Shown: positions 1 to 5,633 of the stretch, in pieces
Layout: the number at the start of each line of letters is the position of its first letter
Position numbering within the stretch: position 1 is the first letter of the stretch
Assembly (NCBI GenBank): GCA_031287815.1
Contig: JAITSM010000219.1
Coordinates: 1-10,208, forward strand
DNA: 10,208 nucleotides
Reading direction: 5' to 3'
Source of the DNA: Prevotellaceae bacterium
Lineage (GTDB): Bacteria; Bacteroidota; Bacteroidia; Bacteroidales; UBA932
Made by a program: the position numbers and the translations under genes
The notes under the pieces: generated by a model
What the model was told of the DNA's origin: nothing
Database searches by the model: none
The model's input: only the letters and a program-made list of their open reading frames with translations

Positions 1-668
1 TCAGTAATGCTTCCGGGTACAATGTTGGCAATATTATATTCCTTATAATCTAAATTGTAATTAGTAATTTTAAAACAGCTTCCGGCGGAAATTGTTACGA
101 TTCCTTCAAAGTACTCATCGTTTTCAGTAGTAATGTCAAAACTGACATCTTCCGTTGATGCAATCGGAATTCCAAATAAGGTGCGTGCAATCACATCGTC
201 ATATAAATACCCTGTTTTCATGGCGCGCTTTACCACAGTATGCGGCTCGCTCCACTCTATTTCAACTTGTCTAACATTCAACGAGTCATAAAACCCGCTG
301 GAATAAATTATACAATAATCGTAAGAATACAACACCGTTTCACCCGCCAATCCATATATAGTAATTTCCTGCCCTGGTTCGATATCTTGACGGAAACTAA
401 CTGTAATTTCCGCATCCTCCTCTAATGGCTTATTCAATAGTACAGTTGGATAAACAACGAGATTGCCCATGTCATCAGGCTTGGTTGTTAGCAATAATTC
501 TACCTGATAACCCTGTTCTTTCAGTACGTACCAATCCCCACTTTTCGCCACACCACAGCCCGTGTCAAAAGTTTTCCACTGGCTATCCTGCGCAATCTTC
601 TGGCCACGCAAGGAGTGCCACTGCCCACTTTTTGCAACCTGAATATCGTCTACTTGTATTGTTGCCAT
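1..668 (-). CDS. Distal tail/baseplate-associated protein, 3' end outside the window
   Basis: An open frame starts at the ATG at 668-666 and stays open to the window edge, giving 222 complete codons with no stop. The start lies 2 bases after the stop of the upstream gene (TAG-TT-ATG), as expected for translational coupling in an operon. The N-terminus shows a short repeat: VAKSGQWHSL at residues 11-20, a weaker copy around W31, and VAKSGDWYVL at 40-49, so Trp recurs every 14-15 residues. The rest is rich in beta-prone segments and acidic residues, with no signal peptide or membrane segment. I do not recognise the family. Its position after gpI and the BACON-like genes suggests a peripheral particle protein, such as a fibre, adhesin or connector. 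That is inference from gene order. Coding is well supported by the length and the clean open frame. Confidence 0.8.
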   Translation of the reverse strand, partial: MATIQVDDIQVAKSGQWHSLRGQKIAQDSQWKTFDTGCGVAKSGDWYVLKEQGYQVELLLTTKPDDMGNLVVYPTVLLNKPLEEDAEITVSFRQDIEPGQEITIYGLAGETVLYSYDYCIIYSSGFYDSLNVRQVEIEWSEPHTVVKRAMKTGYLYDDVIARTLFGIPIASTEDVSFDITTENDEYFEGIVTISAGSCFKITNYNLDYKEYNIANIVPGSIT

Positions 669-670
669 AA

Positions 671-871
671 CTATTCCGTTTTAATAAATATATCGCCATC
701 CTTAAACCCGATAGCCGGCGCCTCCGACCCGGTAAATATATCCGTGTAAACCGAATCAATAAAGTCTTCATTAAATGCGCGGTGCCCTGAGGGCTCTATT
801 TCCCCCTGGTCGTTATCGAAAAAAGTGCTATTGGATAACGTTTTTAATTGTGATTTTGTTAATGTTGCCAT
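671..871 (-). CDS. Small conserved-looking tail-region protein (66 aa), function unknown
   Basis: The ATG at 871-869 follows the upstream stop by 19 A/T-rich bases, and the TAG ends 2 bases before the next ATG, so it sits inside the operon. The 66-residue product begins MATLTKSQLKTL, then has a polar stretch with SGHRAFNEDFIDS (about residues 28-40) and a short Gly/Asp-rich end. Short proteins with an (S/T)xxHRxxxxxxIDS stretch are, from memory, common among distal structural genes of Bacteroidetes prophages, but I cannot name a family. There is no membrane segment or signal peptide. A minor structural or connector role is inferred from position. An overlapping minus-strand frame at 583-771 conflicts with this gene and with the next one, and lacks their packing. 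Confidence 0.7.
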   Translation of the reverse strand: MATLTKSQLKTLSNSTFFDNDQGEIEPSGHRAFNEDFIDSVYTDIFTGSEAPAIGFKDGDIFIKTE

Positions 872-890
872 AGTTGCTGTATTTTAATAT

Positions 891-1130
891 TTATAGATAT
901 GCTGAGCTATATGCTGCTGAGAAAGCCCGTTCGCGTGGCATCTGCGTCACCGTTAAATATCCAAGCGTCGCCCCACCGGAACTTTTTAAGGTAATAGTTT
1001 TGCTTCGATAGATGAGAAATAAATTGGGATCGCTGGCAACAGTCATCTGACTGCTGCCAACGTTGCCGGAATAAGTGAGCGTTACTTTATCACTCGTTCC
1101 GTCACCCCAATAGATTTGCTTCGACGCCAT
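891..1130 (-). CDS. C-terminal half of a BACON-like domain with an AYSxAY tail (79 aa)
   Basis: The frame begins at ATG 1130-1128, directly after the TAG stop (1133-1131) of the upstream gene and in the same frame. Residues 5-63 resemble the second half of a BACON-like Ig fold: IYWGDGTSDKVTL, then SSQMTVASDP, then RSKTITLKSSGG, ending YLTVTQ. The same arrangement occurs at gpI residues 219-293 (YDWGDGSGDKIRL, SEIKVSSDP, RTATIEI, GRLTVLQ). The expected first half of the fold is missing here and sits at the end of the previous gene. The C-terminus is RAFSAAYSSAYL, a variant of the AYSxAY motif found twice in gpI. Either this is a separate half-domain protein made by TAG-ATG reinitiation, or it is the C-terminus of a readthrough product. 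A peripheral tail location is inferred. Confidence 0.72.
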   Translation of the reverse strand: MASKQIYWGDGTSDKVTLTYSGNVGSSQMTVASDPNLFLIYRSKTITLKSSGGATLGYLTVTQMPRERAFSAAYSSAYL

Positions 1131-1727
1131 CTACTCAACCGTCCAGTTAGTATTGCTGGTTATTGTTACAGCTACGGCCGTTCCGGCTGCGGTCAACGTG
1201 ATTGATTCAGGGCTAACTGACAACGTCGGGTCACCTGCGGCTTGCGACATCGTAGCTTGTGCGCTTTGTCCACCATTGGCCGTTACAGAAAGCGTCTGCG
1301 TGCGTGCCTCTATGGTCTCATTAGTCGCCGCCGCGAGCGTAACGCTGAAATTGTATTCAGCCGTCGCGCCGGGGTCGCCGGTAATGTCGGCGTTGTTCGC
1401 GGTGCTTGCACCGCCGGCATTATAATTCGACGGAAAAGAGGCCACAATAGCGCCCGTCCCCAAACTGAAATTCAACTTCGACGAATTTGACTTACCGGTA
1501 ACCGTTACATTACCTCCACCTTTTGCAACTGAAACATTCTCAATCGATACAAATTCCGGCTTCGCCTCCTGCATCACCGATCGCACAACGTCTGCCACAC
1601 CACTTGCCTTAAAAGTTAGGTCTGTCTGCCGTTGCGACCTGCCCGTATGAGCAGAGCCGCTAACACTTACTGTTCCATTTCCCGACCCACTTGCGGGCGA
1701 GGTCGCTGCCCATGTTGCTTTTGCCAT
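1131..1727 (-). CDS. BACON/Ig-like repeat protein (198 aa), ends mid-domain at TAG
   Basis: The ATG at 1727-1725 follows the gpI stop after 20 A/T-rich bases. The protein is Thr/Ser/Ala/Gly/Val rich with few charges, as in surface Ig-like proteins. Residues 2-54 look like the second half of a BACON-like domain: W6, PxSGSGNGTVSVS, HTGRxQR, and a closing VMQEA. Residues 57-165 look like one full domain with a closing ATMSQAAG. Residues 167-198 are a first half that ends SNTNWTVE and then TAG. BACON domains normally continue for several strands past the NTNW motif, so the protein stops in the middle of a fold. The next gene supplies the missing half in the same frame. The likely role is a peripheral baseplate or adhesin component that may bind surface glycans. 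The domain reading is by eye and the binding role is inference. Confidence 0.8.
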   Translation of the reverse strand: MAKATWAATSPASGSGNGTVSVSGSAHTGRSQRQTDLTFKASGVADVVRSVMQEAKPEFVSIENVSVAKGGGNVTVTGKSNSSKLNFSLGTGAIVASFPSNYNAGGASTANNADITGDPGATAEYNFSVTLAAATNETIEARTQTLSVTANGGQSAQATMSQAAGDPTLSVSPESITLTAAGTAVAVTITSNTNWTVE

Positions 1728-1747
1728 AATATTTTAATTTTAAATTG

Positions 1748-2782
1748 TTATTCAATAAGCCAATTTGTATTGGACGTTACATCCATCTGCGCATTCGGGT
1801 CAACCTGCGGCAGCCACACCTCATCCGGTGAAACATTTAACATCGGATAGGTGTTATATGCGCGGCTATACGCGCGGCTGTAAGCATTAAACCATTTACT
1901 GCGTTGCAACACGGTAAGCCTTCCATATAGCTGTCCGGTTGTTGTTTTTATTTCAATTGTTGCTGTGCGATTTTCTGGAATTCCATAAGCCCTTGAATAG
2001 GCAGTGCTGTATGCACGGTCGCGGGCATTGTAAGGATCTGAGCTCACTTTTATTTCACTGTAACCCGCTACGCCTGTAAATTCCAACCTTATTTTATCAC
2101 CTGAGCCATCGCCCCAGTCATAAACAGTTTGGTCAATAGTCCATGCCATGTCTGCCACCGCCATAGCTGTTTTCATTGTACCGCCGCGACTCAATATAAT
2201 GGGATTTGGTATGATAACAAGGGTAAATATATTTAGTGCTTCGAGGGCGGAAGTTTCCGGCCGAAACAATTTATCTGAAAATGCTTGATAAAAGCCGAGC
2301 GTAACAAGGTGTGACCGTACATTTTTGTAAAATTCTACGAATAAGCGCAATTTTATAGATTCTTCTTCCGTAATATGCCGCGCTGTATCGGCCTCTATCA
2401 ATACGCGAAAACGCGCCCAATCGGTTTCCGAATTCGGCGGCGTGGACGGCACCCCTTCTTCTAATAAAATCACCGGGAAGCCGACCGTACGACATGCTTC
2501 ACGGATTGCCCACGGCGTCCCGATGTATTTATGTAAGGCTATAGAACGTTTGATAAGTTCACGCTGCTGCTGTTCGTTTGCCGCTAATTCAAAACCTTGC
2601 AGCCCCGCAATGTCAAATTGCTCGGCAAGGTAGGGGAGAGCCGCCGGCGCACAAACGTCAACAAGATAGACCAGAAACGGCGACAAATCCCAATTGTCCC
2701 ACCGCTCTGCAACTAATTCCGAAAAGGCTTTTGCCAATTCGTTATTAGCTAAACTACTTGCTATGACATGTTTGTCATCCAT
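1748..2782 (-). CDS. I: Baseplate/tail protein gpI (P2 gpI-like) with C-terminal BACON-like extension
   Basis: Residues 1-165 fit the P2 gpI family, which in P2 lies after gpJ at the outer baseplate wedge where fibres attach. Visible features are LPYLAEQFDI (49-58), a helix with QQQRELIKRSIALHKYIGTPWAIREA (71-96), and LRLFVEFYKNVRSHLVTLGF (145-164). P2 gpI is about 176 residues, whereas this protein has 344. The extra part holds a BACON-like domain (about 186-293: NPIILSRGG, MAWTID, WGDGSGDK, RTATIEI, LTVLQ), AYSxAYSRAY motifs (258-266, 300-309), and a first half-domain (313-344) that ends SNTNWLIE before TAA. The start codon overlaps the end of gpJ by 8 bases. The extension probably makes gpI itself part of the receptor-binding periphery, which is inference. 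Confidence 0.88.
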   Translation of the reverse strand: MDDKHVIASSLANNELAKAFSELVAERWDNWDLSPFLVYLVDVCAPAALPYLAEQFDIAGLQGFELAANEQQQRELIKRSIALHKYIGTPWAIREACRTVGFPVILLEEGVPSTPPNSETDWARFRVLIEADTARHITEEESIKLRLFVEFYKNVRSHLVTLGFYQAFSDKLFRPETSALEALNIFTLVIIPNPIILSRGGTMKTAMAVADMAWTIDQTVYDWGDGSGDKIRLEFTGVAGYSEIKVSSDPYNARDRAYSTAYSRAYGIPENRTATIEIKTTTGQLYGRLTVLQRSKWFNAYSRAYSRAYNTYPMLNVSPDEVWLPQVDPNAQMDVTSNTNWLIE

Positions 2783-3887
2783 TGTTATACCCCATAATAT
2801 TTACCTCTATTTTGGTGCAGTTGGAAAATTCGTCAGCGTTAACTATTATATTTTCTGCCGGCGTGTTTACCGCCACATCATACACATCTGCAATACGGCA
2901 CAGTTGGGCAATATGCGACCGGATAATATCCTTGCCTAATTTTCTTCGTTTTTCTTCTGCAAATTTTGTTAAACTTGCAAGCACGGCAGCTTTTACCGTA
3001 ACGGCATCTGCACCTTCATAAAGCGTTAACCAAACAACTATCTCATATTCTTTTTCCATAGGTGATTTTACCTCAACCGTATCAGTTAGCGGGCGGACAT
3101 TCTCGGCGCTGCACACGTTTTCTATGTCAGCTAATACTTCCTCCGGCGGTGCCCCTGTTTCGATCAACGGAACAATCACCACTGTGCCGGGTGTTGGGGA
3201 AGTAACAGAAATATCAATGATGGTGGGGTTGGCGCTGCGTGCATGGTATTCATAGCTCGCCCGTGAACCGGCTGTGGAATATTGCGATGGCGATAGCCTT
3301 ATACGCTCGCGCAACTGTTCGTCGGTCTCTTCATCCGACCCGCCACCGGTGGTATTGATATTCTCTACCGTTAATACAAATGCGAGCGGGTCGAGTATCT
3401 TATTTACCATACCGGGCTGGTATCCATTACCGCTTTTCCCCGCCTCTTCAGCCTCCACATCAACTTCTACTTCCAGTACGTCCGATTCTATAATAATATC
3501 ATCGGGAACGCTGAAAATCACAGCACCATCCGACGTAGCTACACGGGTGCCGGCAGGTATAATCGTCGGGCCGTACTCACCGTGCTCATCATCTAAGGAA
3601 AACTTTATTGTACACCCAGCCGTAGCCGGCGGAAGGCGTTCTACCGCTACCAGCGCGGCAATGTAATCCAGTACCGGCGCCTTACTGAACTGATAAAGCA
3701 TCTGCGACATCCCCGCATTGAAACGATTGACAAGCAACACCTCACGATACACGATAAACTGCAACATTAATTGCTCCACCTGCGCGGGCTGCAATGTCCG
3801 TTCAAGCAACTCCTCTAATTTAGCCGTACATTCGGCCATAATGGTGTCAGGGTCTCGCTCTACAAATACGGGTATTTCAGTTTCCAT
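2775..3887 (-). CDS. J: Baseplate wedge protein gpJ (baseplate J-like)
   Basis: This 370-residue protein matches the baseplate J family, which forms the wedges around the central hub and transmits the conformational change that triggers sheath contraction. The N-terminal helices (about 13-85) are followed by an Ig-like part with IIPAGTRVATSDGAVIF (109-125). The family's diagnostic stretch comes next: GGGSDEETDEQLRERIRLSP (181-200), then STAGSRASYEYHARSANPTI (204-223) and a VTSPTPGTVVIVP strand (228-240). The C-terminal part contains helices that resemble the usual tail of the family. The length is near that of typical homologues and no frameshift is seen. It starts 6 bases after the gpW stop and overlaps gpI by 8 bases, so V-W-J-I run in the order known from P2. 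Confidence 0.95.
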   Translation of the reverse strand: METEIPVFVERDPDTIMAECTAKLEELLERTLQPAQVEQLMLQFIVYREVLLVNRFNAGMSQMLYQFSKAPVLDYIAALVAVERLPPATAGCTIKFSLDDEHGEYGPTIIPAGTRVATSDGAVIFSVPDDIIIESDVLEVEVDVEAEEAGKSGNGYQPGMVNKILDPLAFVLTVENINTTGGGSDEETDEQLRERIRLSPSQYSTAGSRASYEYHARSANPTIIDISVTSPTPGTVVIVPLIETGAPPEEVLADIENVCSAENVRPLTDTVEVKSPMEKEYEIVVWLTLYEGADAVTVKAAVLASLTKFAEEKRRKLGKDIIRSHIAQLCRIADVYDVAVNTPAENIIVNADEFSNCTKIEVNIMGYNNG

Positions 3888-3893
3888 TGTCGT

Positions 3894-4241
3894 TTAAACG
3901 TTTATTGTTATTGTAACCTGTGCGGCCGATGCGATAACTTCCGCTTCGATATATATGTTGCTCTTTCCCGTTTCATCTGAAGTATAGCGGCATTTACGCA
4001 CATTAATCCGGCTTTCCCATATTTCCAAGGCATAGATAACCTCATAAGCAAGGAGTGATTGCACTTCATTTACCGGCCTGTCGATATATTTCATCACATT
4101 ACTGCCAAAGTCCGGGCGCAGCGGGTCACTGCCCTTTATCGTAGTGAGAATCGTATAAACGCATTGCGCTATATCCTCAACGCCCTCCACTATAACGCCG
4201 GGGTTATTGATACTTATCTGCCAATTTCTCGTGTCTTTCAT
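3894..4241 (-). CDS. W: Baseplate wedge protein, gp25/gpW family
   Basis: The 115-residue product fits the GPW/gp25 lysozyme-like fold family, a wedge component that contacts gpJ and nucleates the sheath in contractile tails. The diagnostic segment is GSDPLRPDFGS at residues 37-47, preceded by a helix (EDIAQCVYTILTTIK) and followed by a helix ending in ALEIWESRINV, with beta strands at the C-terminus. Its length is close to that of T4 gp25 and P2 gpW. The ATG overlaps the TGA of the upstream gene (ATGA, 4241-4238), a sign of translational coupling. The family is called lysozyme-like for its fold only; the name does not imply enzymatic activity. Confidence 0.93.
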   Translation of the reverse strand: MKDTRNWQISINNPGVIVEGVEDIAQCVYTILTTIKGSDPLRPDFGSNVMKYIDRPVNEVQSLLAYEVIYALEIWESRINVRKCRYTSDETGKSNIYIEAEVIASAAQVTITINV

Positions 4242-4468
4242 TCCGAAGTTGCCTCTATTTTTATAGTTCCTGTTACAGGGCCATTGGGCGCGGCGAGTGC
4301 CGGCGTCACCGTAGCCGAATTTATTCCCGCTAAAATCTGTACGGCCACGGCTTTTGCAATAGCTTCTGAAAGCCGTTTAATAGATTCCTCCTGGTCGGTC
4401 TTTTCTTCCTTTTCCCTATCAAACGCGTCTTTAATTGCTCCTTTTAATGTGTCTATCGATACAGCCAT
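4238..4468 (-). CDS. Small unknown baseplate-operon protein (76 aa)
   Basis: The gene lies between spike gpV and gpW and overlaps gpW by four bases (ATGA). The ATG at 4468 is 12 bases after the gpV stop. The N-terminal half is a highly charged helix (about residues 5-45: KGAIKDAFDREKEEKTDQEES, then a hydrophobic AIAKAVAVQILAG face). The C-terminal third is a Pro/Thr/Ala/Gly segment with TGTIKIEA, probably a beta strand. Many contractile phages keep a small gene between V and W, and this may be a spike-associated or wedge-associated accessory. I do not recognise a named family. Coupling on both sides makes a real gene likely. Confidence 0.75.
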   Translation of the reverse strand: MAVSIDTLKGAIKDAFDREKEEKTDQEESIKRLSEAIAKAVAVQILAGINSATVTPALAAPNGPVTGTIKIEATSE

Positions 4469-4480
4469 ATTATTGAATTA

Positions 4481-4984
4481 TTAAGGTGTAGGGGTGCCCG
4501 AAACGCCGGAAGGCGTGGGGTGCTTGTGCGTTGTTAGATTGATTTTATTGGCGCCGGCGGTCACTTCTTTGGTCGCGATGATTTCACCAGTAACTTCAAC
4601 GTTGCCGGTGATGTTGATTTTTTTGCAAGTGAAATTCAATTCCGATTCGGGCGCATTGACCGTCAATTCATGGGCATCAGAATCGTAATAAATTTCAGCG
4701 CCGTCGGCAAACTGTATGCCAAGGGTATTTTTGTTCGCCCATTCCGGCGGCCTGTCGGTATCACTCCATAGCACGGCTACAATGCAACCTTGTCTACACC
4801 ACTCATCCATCAAACAAGCTACCTGTGAATTTACCGCAACCGGCACCCAGTGTCTTGTCCCTTTGGTGTTCGTGGACGGCAGAGACAGCCACCCCGAAAC
4901 AAAGTTTCTTTCATCAAACCACACCCGCGCAAAACCTAAATTTTCGCCCGCGCCAATTTCCGATATAATACCTAATCTTAGCAT
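4481..4984 (-). CDS. V: Baseplate spike protein gpV
   Basis: This 167-residue protein fits the phage baseplate assembly protein V family, the trimeric spike at the end of the tail tube that pierces the envelope. The N-terminal part (about 1-75) has the OB-fold pattern (LRLGIISEI, ARVWFDE, VACLMD, CIVAVLW). A beta-rich stretch follows (about 88-150: GIQFADGAEIYYDS, LTVNAPE, INITGNVEVTGEI), as expected for a triple-stranded beta-helix. Near the end is THKHPTPSGVSG. The HxH pair (H153, H155) matches the motif that coordinates iron at the spike tip of P2 gpV. I chose ATG 4984 because the frame could only be extended to 5011 with a TTG. The product is shorter than P2 gpV (211 residues). Confidence 0.92.
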   Translation of the reverse strand: MLRLGIISEIGAGENLGFARVWFDERNFVSGWLSLPSTNTKGTRHWVPVAVNSQVACLMDEWCRQGCIVAVLWSDTDRPPEWANKNTLGIQFADGAEIYYDSDAHELTVNAPESELNFTCKKINITGNVEVTGEIIATKEVTAGANKINLTTHKHPTPSGVSGTPTP

Positions 4985-5027
4985 ATAGACACGAATGTAA
5001 GAAGGTTTCAACTATTATAAAAACGAA

Positions 5028-5083
5028 TTTGAAAAATATGGAAAGAACTTTCCAAACTTTTGAAAAATATGGAAAGAACTTTC
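5028..5083. repeat. Tandem 25-bp direct repeats holding a palindrome, upstream of the TA promoter
   Basis: Two identical 25-base copies lie at 5028-5052 and 5059-5083, 31 bases apart, which is close to three helical turns. Each copy has an A/T-rich left part followed by GGAAAGAACTTTC. The array ends just before the -33 element of the toxin-antitoxin promoter and also lies upstream of the gpV start on the other strand. This arrangement suits cooperative binding of a dimeric repressor. Confidence 0.85.
5040..5053. promoter_or_regulatory. Putative operator 1 (perfect palindrome)
   Basis: GGAAAGAACTTTCC has two 6-base arms that are exact reverse complements around a 2-base centre. A 2-base loop is too small for a hairpin, so a DNA-binding site is more likely than an RNA structure. 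It lies about 35 bases before the -33 box of the TA promoter and 56 bases upstream of the gpV start codon. Use as the TA autoregulatory operator is inference. Confidence 0.6.
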
Positions 5084-5084
5084 T
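5071..5084. promoter_or_regulatory. Putative operator 2
   Basis: GGAAAGAACTTTCT differs from operator 1 only in the last base. It ends 4 bases before the TTTG -33 element (5089-5092), so a bound protein could block the polymerase. It shares a 19-base identity, including flanks, with operator 3 at 5620. Confidence 0.6.
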
Positions 5085-5088
5085 ATAT

Positions 5089-5119
5089 TTTGGTGCTTCG
5101 ATAAAGTTTATTATCTTTG
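5089..5119 (+). promoter_or_regulatory. Bacteroidetes-type promoter of the TA cassette
   Basis: TTTG at 5089-5092 is followed after 19 bases by TATCTTTG at 5112-5119. This matches the Bacteroidetes primary sigma consensus TTTG...TAnnTTTG at normal spacing. Transcription should begin around 5125, giving a leader of about 20 bases before the antitoxin ATG at 5146. The promoter overlaps neither gene and points against the tail operon. Confidence 0.85.
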
Positions 5120-5145
5120 TACTTCAAAGCATAACTATACAAATC

Positions 5146-5349
5146 ATGGGGCAATTGCAAGGGATAAAATACACAAAAGACGCATGCGGATATAACCGCT
5201 ATGTGCATATTGACTTGCAGCAACACGGCGGCAATGAACTATTAGAAGATTTTTTAGACAGAATTGATATAGAGGCGCGAAAAGAAGAACCTACCGTGCC
5301 GTTTGAAGAGGTATTGGCGCGGGAAAATAAAAGACGCGGATTAGAATAA
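5146..5349 (+). CDS. Antitoxin of a RelE-type toxin-antitoxin pair (67 aa)
   Basis: The start is ATG 5146. The frame extends upstream to a TTG at 5029, but that would run through the operators and promoter, so the short form is preferred. The product begins MGQLQGIKYTKD and has a short beta-prone N-terminal part (YVHIDLQQ) that could form the dimer and DNA-binding region. A helical acidic middle follows (NELLEDFLDRIDIEARKEE), then a Pro-containing C-terminal tail, VPFEEVLARENKRRGLE, of the kind that wraps around RelE-family toxins. It ends one base before the toxin ATG, the usual antitoxin-first order. The likely role is to neutralise the toxin and repress its own promoter through the palindromes. 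I do not assign a named antitoxin family. Confidence 0.85.
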   Translation: MGQLQGIKYTKDACGYNRYVHIDLQQHGGNELLEDFLDRIDIEARKEEPTVPFEEVLARENKRRGLE

Positions 5350-5350
5350 A

Positions 5351-5608
5351 ATGTATAAAATTGCATTTAAAAAATCTGCTGAAAAGGATTTGAGCAAAAT
5401 AAATCCCGTTTATTACGAATCGGTTGTAGATAATATTAGAGAACTTGCATATAACCCACGCCCATTTGGTTCTGTAAAATTAAAAGGGTATCTCAATATT
5501 TACCGTATCCGCGTAGGCGTGTACCGTGTTGTATATACAATAGAAGATAGCATACTCACCATAGAAGTCATAAAAATCGACCATCGTAGTAGCGTTTATC
5601 GGCCATAA
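5351..5608 (+). CDS. RelE/ParE-superfamily toxin (85 aa)
   Basis: The size and layout fit the RelE/ParE superfamily. There is an N-terminal strand MYKIAFKKSAEKDLSKI with the typical hydrophobic-then-basic pattern, a helix (VYYESVVDNIRELAYNPRP, 20-38), then GSVKLKGYLNIYRIRVGVYR (40-59), VVYTIED, and IEVIKIDHRSSVYR (71-84). The HRxxVYR ending (H78, R79, Y83, R84) is the hallmark of RelE-like ribosome-dependent mRNA interferases, where basic residues and the last Tyr act in cleavage. R53 and R59 are further basic candidates. The gene looks intact. It converges on gpD with 23 bases between the stops. Within a prophage it could stabilise the element or act in phage defence, which is inference. Confidence 0.92.
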   Translation: MYKIAFKKSAEKDLSKINPVYYESVVDNIRELAYNPRPFGSVKLKGYLNIYRIRVGVYRVVYTIEDSILTIEVIKIDHRSSVYRP

Positions 5609-5619
5609 ATCGCCTAAAT

Positions 5620-5633
5620 GGAAAGAACTTTCT
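5620..5633. promoter_or_regulatory. Putative operator 3, over the gpD stop codon
   Basis: GGAAAGAACTTTCT repeats operator 2 and begins 11 bases after the toxin stop. On the minus strand it covers two bases of the gpD TAG (5634-5632). An operator at the far end of an autoregulated cassette could allow looping to the upstream sites, or could be a roadblock to incoming tail-operon transcription. These roles are inference. Confidence 0.5.

Noticed and set aside
583..771. A 62-codon minus-strand frame overlapping two genes
   Set aside because: It overlaps both the 66-residue gene and the start of the leftmost gene in another frame. The two tightly packed frames explain the region better.
1..2800. 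A diversity-generating retroelement or invertible fibre region
   Set aside because: Variable tail tip proteins suggested it, but there is no reverse transcriptase, template repeat, invertase or inverted repeat in view, and AYSxAY copies differ at synonymous sites rather than at adenines.
4985..5011. A 9-residue N-terminal extension of gpV
   Set aside because: It requires a TTG start. The ATG at 4984 gives the usual short N-terminus ahead of the OB fold.
5029..5145. A 39-residue N-terminal extension of the antitoxin
   Set aside because: It would start at TTG and its codons cover the two palindromes and the promoter, so the RNA would not include it. ATG 5146 fits the predicted transcript start.
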